NCBI GenBank assembly: GCA_029937635.1
Contig: JAPYPM010000027.1
Location: 2,462-13,168, forward strand
DNA: 10,707 nt
Origin: Nitrospinaceae bacterium
GTDB lineage: Bacteria > Nitrospinota > Nitrospinia > Nitrospinales > VA-1
Direction: 5' to 3'
Below, piece after piece: positions 7,511 to 10,707 of the stretch (within the stretch, counting starts at the first letter, position 1; every line of letters starts with the position of its first letter). The notes under the pieces were generated by a model. It was not told the origin of the DNA. It was given only the letters and a program-made list of their open reading frames with translations, and made no database searches. Both the position numbers and the translations under genes were made by a program.

Positions 7511-7644
7511 ATAGTACTGTTTGGAGTTATAACTATTCTGACAGAAGGATCTGGAGTGGCCCCTTTTATATATTCGTTGTTTTAGTCTGATAAGTATTAG
7601 CTTAAGCAAACAATTTGTTCAAGGTGACCAACAATGAGCAATCT

Positions 7645-7950
7645 TTAGAATAGGGGAGTAATTTTTTGAGCCATTTGTATGTCGGCTAGAGTTACACCTC
7701 CAGACGAATGTGTCCAATACTTGATTGATATACGTTTGTAGTTAATATGAATATCTGGGTGGTGGTTGTTTGCTTCCGCAGCCTCTGCCACTTTTTTAAC
7801 GAAATCAATTCCCTCCATGTAAGTAGAAGCGTGCTTGACTCTTTCAATGTAGGGAACGCCGCGCTCATTTTTTCCTGACTTCCAATCGGGCACTAGTTCT
7901 TTGATTTTGACCTGAAGTTCCTCTTGGGTTAACGATTTTTTTTCAACCAT
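7645..7950 (-). CDS. phhB: 4a-hydroxytetrahydrobiopterin dehydratase (pterin-4a-carbinolamine dehydratase)
   Basis: This enzyme dehydrates the 4a-carbinolamine formed by pterin-dependent aromatic amino acid hydroxylases, so the cofactor can be recycled. In bacteria without such hydroxylases the family may serve other pterin or molybdopterin reactions. The 101 residues match the usual family length. The diagnostic block is EANNHHPDIHINY (59-71), followed by YWTHSSGGVTLAD (78-90). The three histidines expected in the active site (H63, H64, H81) and the terminal Asp (D90) are present. TAGGAG lies seven bases before the ATG at 7950 and supports the start. No phenylalanine hydroxylase gene is nearby, so the partner is unknown. 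It lies 227 bases downstream of the phosphoribosyltransferase gene on the same strand, beyond a terminator, so it is probably transcribed separately. Confidence 0.93.
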   Translation of the reverse strand: MVEKKSLTQEELQVKIKELVPDWKSGKNERGVPYIERVKHASTYMEGIDFVKKVAEAAEANNHHPDIHINYKRISIKYWTHSSGGVTLADIQMAQKITPLF

Positions 7951-8024
7951 TGTTCTACTCCTAATTTTAATTTTTAAAAAAAACTAAAGTCAGCTGAAAT
8001 TAGTTCTCGGCTAGTATTGAAAAA

Positions 8025-8080
8025 TGAAAGTTGAAGTAAAGGAGGTTATACTTCATATTTTCTAGATTTTGAAACTTTCA
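8025..8080. repeat. Nested inverted repeats upstream of the dehydratase gene
   Basis: An outer pair TGAAAGTT (8025-8032) / AACTTTCA (8073-8080) encloses an inner pair GAAGTA (8033-8038) / TACTTC (8049-8054); both are perfect. On the plus strand the inner loop contains AAAGGAGGTT, a Shine-Dalgarno-like sequence without a suitable start codon after it. The element lies 75 to 130 bases upstream of the dehydratase start and could fold in its 5' leader or be an operator. Confidence 0.35.
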
Positions 8081-8151
8081 CGCAAACAGCTCCAGAGCGG
8101 GCTGTCTCTAGTTATATCAAAAAATACCCTTTCAATTAATGAGAGTAGATC

Positions 8152-8173
8152 AAAAAAATTATACAAAGTATAA
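8152..8173 (-). terminator. Intrinsic terminator after the phosphoribosyltransferase gene
   Basis: On the minus strand TTATAC-TTT-GTATAA forms a perfect 6-bp stem with a three-base loop and is followed directly by seven Ts (plus positions 8158-8152). It starts five bases after the phosphoribosyltransferase stop. The stem is AT-rich, but the layout is canonical. Confidence 0.65.
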
Positions 8174-8177
8174 GTAC

Positions 8178-8612
8178 TTAAATAGTCTCCCAAGGGGAAA
8201 CAATCCATTTGTTATTAGTTTCTTTTAGATAAACAACACCAGCATCATTTTTTTTACCAAACAAGCTGTAATACCTTATGGAGTGATCTTTATATTTCAC
8301 ATCCATCATTTGTTGGATGCAACGAATAGTTTTCCCAGTGTCATATATGTCTTCCAATACAACTAAGCGATCATTCTCCTTTATGTTGTTAGATACAAAC
8401 TTTGCTTCTTCAACATTTCCATTTCTCGTTTCTAGTTTAATGATACTCATTTCACATTTTAATAAATTTGAGAGATGAACAGTTAATGGAATACTTCCAC
8501 GATATACAGCTATTAGATGTAAATTTTTAATTCCACTTACAGTATATTTTAAGGATCCAAGATCACTTTTATATTCTTCAAAAGCGTAAAAATAAGTTTC
8601 TTTTTCTTTCAT
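8178..8612 (-). CDS. Type I phosphoribosyltransferase (purine PRTase-like)
   Basis: Type I PRTases transfer the ribose-5-phosphate of PRPP to a nucleobase, usually in salvage. The 144-residue protein carries the PRPP-binding loop VVLEDIYDTGKT (84-95) in the family's typical context, with two acidic residues (E87, D88) and the DTGKT phosphate loop. YRGSIPLTVHLSNLL (38-52) fits the early PRTase segment with its backbone-binding turn. WIVSPWE (136-142) resembles the C-terminal W-x-x-x-PW block of xanthine/hypoxanthine-guanine PRTases, but substrate specificity cannot be read here. It is slightly shorter than typical Gpt proteins. The gene is clearly more AT-rich than lysA or speA (one sampled 60-base line had about 30% GC). 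The ATG at 8612 has no obvious Shine-Dalgarno sequence. The terminator immediately downstream and the long empty region upstream suggest a single-gene unit, possibly acquired. Confidence 0.85.
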   Translation of the reverse strand: MKEKETYFYAFEEYKSDLGSLKYTVSGIKNLHLIAVYRGSIPLTVHLSNLLKCEMSIIKLETRNGNVEEAKFVSNNIKENDRLVVLEDIYDTGKTIRCIQQMMDVKYKDHSIRYYSLFGKKNDAGVVYLKETNNKWIVSPWETI

Positions 8613-8780
8613 GATTCAGGGCATTCAAACCGTCTAAAAACAGGCGGAATGAAAATTTTCTTAAAGTAATTAGATGGCAATAAGAATAAAAAATGATAAT
8701 ATAAACCACATATTTTCAACAGTATAGCATGCTCTCCTGGCTTCTTAACCCACTTTTTTCCTGACACAAATTTTATATAA

Positions 8781-8809
8781 CGCTCGCAACTACAGCTTAG
8801 TTATGAGCG
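8781..8809. repeat. Imperfect hairpin in the empty region
   Basis: CGCTC (8781-8785) pairs with GAGCG (8805-8809) and AACTA pairs with TAGTT inside, with a symmetric 2x2 internal loop (GC/AT) and a five-base loop CAGCT. That gives ten base pairs in a GC-richer patch of AT-rich DNA. No T-run follows on either side, so it is not a standard terminator. It could be part of a small RNA or a protein-binding site. Confidence 0.45.
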
Positions 8810-8884
8810 CATGTATCAATAATTGAGGTAGAATCTATTTTTATCAGAATGAAATTCAGGGATGGATTGTTGATTCGAAACAAC

Positions 8885-8916
8885 AAACCCATTACATGGA
8901 GACAATAGATGGGTTT
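8885..8916 (+). terminator. Terminator-like hairpin in the empty region
   Basis: AAACCCAT (8885-8892) and ATGGGTTT (8909-8916) form a perfect 8-bp stem with a 16-base loop, and the right arm runs into TTTTT (8914-8918). A 5-bp pair TTGTT/AACAA overlaps its left side. It could end a small plus-strand transcript, for example one containing the 8781-8809 hairpin. No gene is seen that it would serve. Confidence 0.35.
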
Positions 8917-9259
8917 TTAGTGCTCGTTTGAGGTCCTTATTCATAATAATGAAAAGGAAAAAATCAAGAAGTAACGTTCTGAATTGAACCTAGATATATA
9001 TTTCTTTCGTTGATTGCTTAAGAGTCCCAGATAGAGGTCTGGCAGTTCGTGATAAACTACCAAAAGCACGCCATTGAAGTCGAATTTTCTCCGCAATAGG
9101 TAGTGTTTCCCCTAAAAAGATCAGTTCCAGCTCAATCGATATTAGACATAGACATGAAAAGTTACTGTCAAAATACAATAAAGAAATACAAGGTCACTTT
9201 TTTTAAAAAAAAAGATGATGATCATTAAAAAATAGCCGTGAAGTATGATTAAGGAATAA

Positions 9260-9288
9260 TTGATACCTTTAAAGAAGAACTTTTAAAT
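9260..9288 (+). promoter_or_regulatory. Candidate sigma-70-type promoter for the Sel1-repeat gene
   Basis: TTGATA (9260-9265, five of six matches to TTGACA) is followed after 17 bases by TTAAAT (9283-9288, four of six matches to TATAAT). Transcription would begin near 9295, leaving a leader of only about a dozen bases before the ATG at 9308. This fits the absence of a Shine-Dalgarno sequence there. The match is moderate and AT-rich DNA gives false hits. Confidence 0.35.
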
Positions 9289-9307
9289 AGGCCTATACGT
9301 TGACAAA

Positions 9308-10707
9308 ATGAATAGAAAGGTTCCAATATTTATTCTAATAAGTATTTTGTTGTTATGGACTAGTCCGTCAATTGCTTTAGTTGCTGGATATCAAGAGGCT
9401 ATTGATGCTTATAACAGAGAAGATTATAAAACTTCGTATAGATTAATACGTCCATTGGCAAAAAAAGGATTTACCAAAGCCTATTACAACTTAGGTATTT
9501 TGTACCTAAAGGGAAAAGGAGTTAAGGTAAATTTAAAAAAAGCAATAAAGTTGTTTGAATTTGCAGCGGAACAAGGAGTTGTTAAAGCTCAGAACAAACT
9601 TGGTTTGATATATGTTAAAGGTATGGGGGTTGAGCAGGATTTTATCAAGGCGATGGAATGGTGGAATCTTGCTGCTGCTCAAGGTAATGGTAAAGCTCAA
9701 ACCAATTTAGGGTGGATGTATGAAATGGGGAAAGGCGTACCAAAAAATGCGAAAAAAGCAGCGAATTGGTACGAACTTGCCTCAAATCAAGGTATTGCTA
9801 TAGCACAAAAAAAATTAAATTCACTCTTAGACCAAACAAAGAAACCTTTACAAGAAAACAACACAAACTCTAAGAACTTTAAAAGTTCCGAAGAAAATAA
9901 AAATCTTCTTTCAATAACAGCCTCATTACGTTCTGAACTAGAGCAAATCAAGTCCGAGAAAACTAAGGCAAAGGCAAAACAAGCAGCCGAACAGGCTGCA
10001 GAGGCTGCAGAAATGGCACGACTGGAGGCTGTAGCTGAAGAAGATGCGGCAGAGGTGGCACGAATCGAAGCTGAAGAAACGTCACAACAAGCAGAGAATC
10101 AGGCAACAGAAGAGTTGGCACAACTGGTAGCGGAACAGGCAGCGGCTGAACAAGCAGAGAATCAGGCAACAGAAGAGTTGGCGCAACTGTTAGCGGATCA
10201 GGCAGCAGCTGAAGAAGCGGCGGAAGCGCAAATTAATTTTGGTTTAGGGGTTGTGTTTGAGAACGGTCAAGGGGTTCCGCGAGATATCAAGGAAGCGATC
10301 AGGTGGTATCGGCTTGCAGCCGACCAGGGGCTCATCAAAGCAGAAGAAAAACTAAACGTACTCTTAAATAAACAGCTTATCAAAACGATAGTACATGATA
10401 AAACTGCTCTAGACACGAATCAAGCCATCGCGAAGGCAAAGGAAGTAAAACTGGTTAGCATGAAGGAATTTGAAAACTTAAAAGAGAAAAACTCTATCGA
10501 GCTCAAGAAACTTTATACAACAATCTCATCCTTACGCTCGGAAATAGAACAAACAAATGTAGGCAAAACCAGATCAATTGAAGGCACGAATCAAGCCATC
10601 GCTTTGGCAACCGCAGAAAAGCTGGACCGCATCATGGAATACGCAATCTTAAAAGAAAAAAATTCTAGCGAGGTCAAGAATCTTCATACAACAATTACAT
10701 CCTTGCG
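9308..10707 (+). CDS. Exported Sel1-repeat/coiled-coil protein (3' end outside window)
   Basis: 466 codons are open from the ATG at 9308 to the right edge; an in-frame TAA at 9284-9286 limits the start. Residues 1-23 form a signal peptide (hydrophobic VPIFILISILLLW, likely cleavage after SIA), so it should act in the periplasm or at the surface. After a degenerate TPR-like helix pair (28-55), three Sel1 repeats lie at about 56-91, 92-127 and 128-163, with motifs such as NLGILYLKGKGV and AMEWWNLAAAQG. Residues about 195-308 are an Ala/Glu/Gln-rich helix, probably coiled coil. A fifth Sel1 repeat follows (307-342, with GQGVPRDIKEAIRWYRLAADQG). Then come 57-residue helical repeats (TNQAIA start, SLRSE end). 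Sel1 proteins usually act as scaffolds; partners here are unknown. There is no clear Shine-Dalgarno sequence. Domain calls are secure; the function is not. Confidence 0.85.
   Translation, partial: MNRKVPIFILISILLLWTSPSIALVAGYQEAIDAYNREDYKTSYRLIRPLAKKGFTKAYYNLGILYLKGKGVKVNLKKAIKLFEFAAEQGVVKAQNKLGLIYVKGMGVEQDFIKAMEWWNLAAAQGNGKAQTNLGWMYEMGKGVPKNAKKAANWYELASNQGIAIAQKKLNSLLDQTKKPLQENNTNSKNFKSSEENKNLLSITASLRSELEQIKSEKTKAKAKQAAEQAAEAAEMARLEAVAEEDAAEVARIEAEETSQQAENQATEELAQLVAEQAAAEQAENQATEELAQLLADQAAAEEAAEAQINFGLGVVFENGQGVPRDIKEAIRWYRLAADQGLIKAEEKLNVLLNKQLIKTIVHDKTALDTNQAIAKAKEVKLVSMKEFENLKEKNSIELKKLYTTISSLRSEIEQTNVGKTRSIEGTNQAIALATAEKLDRIMEYAILKEKNSSEVKNLHTTITSL
10086..10211 (+). repeat. 63-base tandem duplication in the coiled-coil region
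   Basis: Two adjacent 63-base units (10086-10148 and 10149-10211) differ at only a few positions. Each encodes 21 residues centred on QAENQATEELAQL. The unit is in frame and equals three heptads, which preserves coiled-coil phase. The near-identity indicates a recent duplication. Confidence 0.85.
10414..10707 (+). repeat. 171-base (57-residue) diverged repeat at the C-terminal side
   Basis: CACGAATCAAGCCATCGC occurs at 10414 and again at 10585, a period of 171 bases or 57 codons. Both copies run TNQAIA...LKEKNS..E.K.L.TTI.SLR; the second is cut by the window edge. The SLRSE-EQ ending also occurs once earlier (residues 206-212), so the unit has been copied more than once. Confidence 0.75.

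Larger units (their letters stand above)
8613..9307. other. About 700-base AT-rich region without a convincing gene
   Basis: No ORF here looks real on either strand. A TTG-started minus-strand ORF of about 62 codons (8990-9178) was judged chance. A 19-codon plus-strand ORF (8849-8908, beginning MKFRDGLLIRNN) has no nearby ribosome binding site. The region holds two notable inverted repeats (8781-8809 and 8885-8916, listed separately), an A/T hairpin (about 9197-9213) and a candidate promoter at the right end. No tRNA-like cloverleaf was recognised. It may hold an unrecognised small RNA or be eroded sequence. Confidence 0.6.

Noticed and set aside
8781..8809. Integron attC-like site
   Set aside because: The imperfect hairpin with an internal loop recalls attC, but the GTTRRRY/RYYYAAC core sites are not present and no integrase or cassette array is seen.
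8990..9178. 62-codon minus-strand ORF
   Set aside because: It appears to start at TTG with no Shine-Dalgarno sequence, matches no family I recognise, and is of a length expected by chance.

Overview
The window looks like chromosomal DNA from a Gram-negative, probably proteobacterial-grade, uncultured organism of moderate-to-low GC. A secretin with a lipobox implies an outer membrane. The biosynthetic arginine decarboxylase and the diaminopimelate decarboxylase both resemble the E. coli-type families in long motif stretches. There is no rRNA, tRNA, CRISPR array, transposase or phage structural gene. The lineage cannot be fixed from sequence reading alone.

Layout. (1) 1-2618, minus: a secretin-family lipoprotein, cut by the left edge, with a long C-terminal extension ending in an Ala/Lys-rich repeat tract. 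(2) 2619-3051: a gene-poor spacer with a minus-strand terminator-like hairpin, a small inverted repeat and a doubtful small ORF. (3) 3052-3927, minus: an unrecognised exported protein with 14 cysteines. (4) 4004-5908, minus: speA, biosynthetic arginine decarboxylase. (5) 5909-6192: a divergent control region with several inverted repeats. (6) 6193-7437, plus: lysA. (7) 7645-7950, minus: pterin-4a-carbinolamine dehydratase. (8) 8178-8612, minus: an AT-rich type I phosphoribosyltransferase followed by a clear terminator. (9) 8613-9307: about 700 bases without a convincing gene but with several hairpins. (10) 9308-10707, plus: an exported Sel1-repeat/coiled-coil protein, cut by the right edge, built from visible internal duplications.

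How the genes may relate. speA and lysA are divergently transcribed fold-III PLP decarboxylases. One makes agmatine for polyamine synthesis; the other makes lysine from meso-diaminopimelate. They share the 284-base region between them and might be co-regulated (inference). The dehydratase and the phosphoribosyltransferase are small housekeeping or salvage enzymes with no obvious partners here. The genes at the two ends are both cell-envelope proteins with low-complexity Ala-rich helical tracts. They are the most unusual part of the window, but nothing in the sequence shows that they act together. No previously undescribed system is demonstrated; the best leads are the extended secretin, the modular Sel1/coiled-coil protein and the Cys-rich exported protein.
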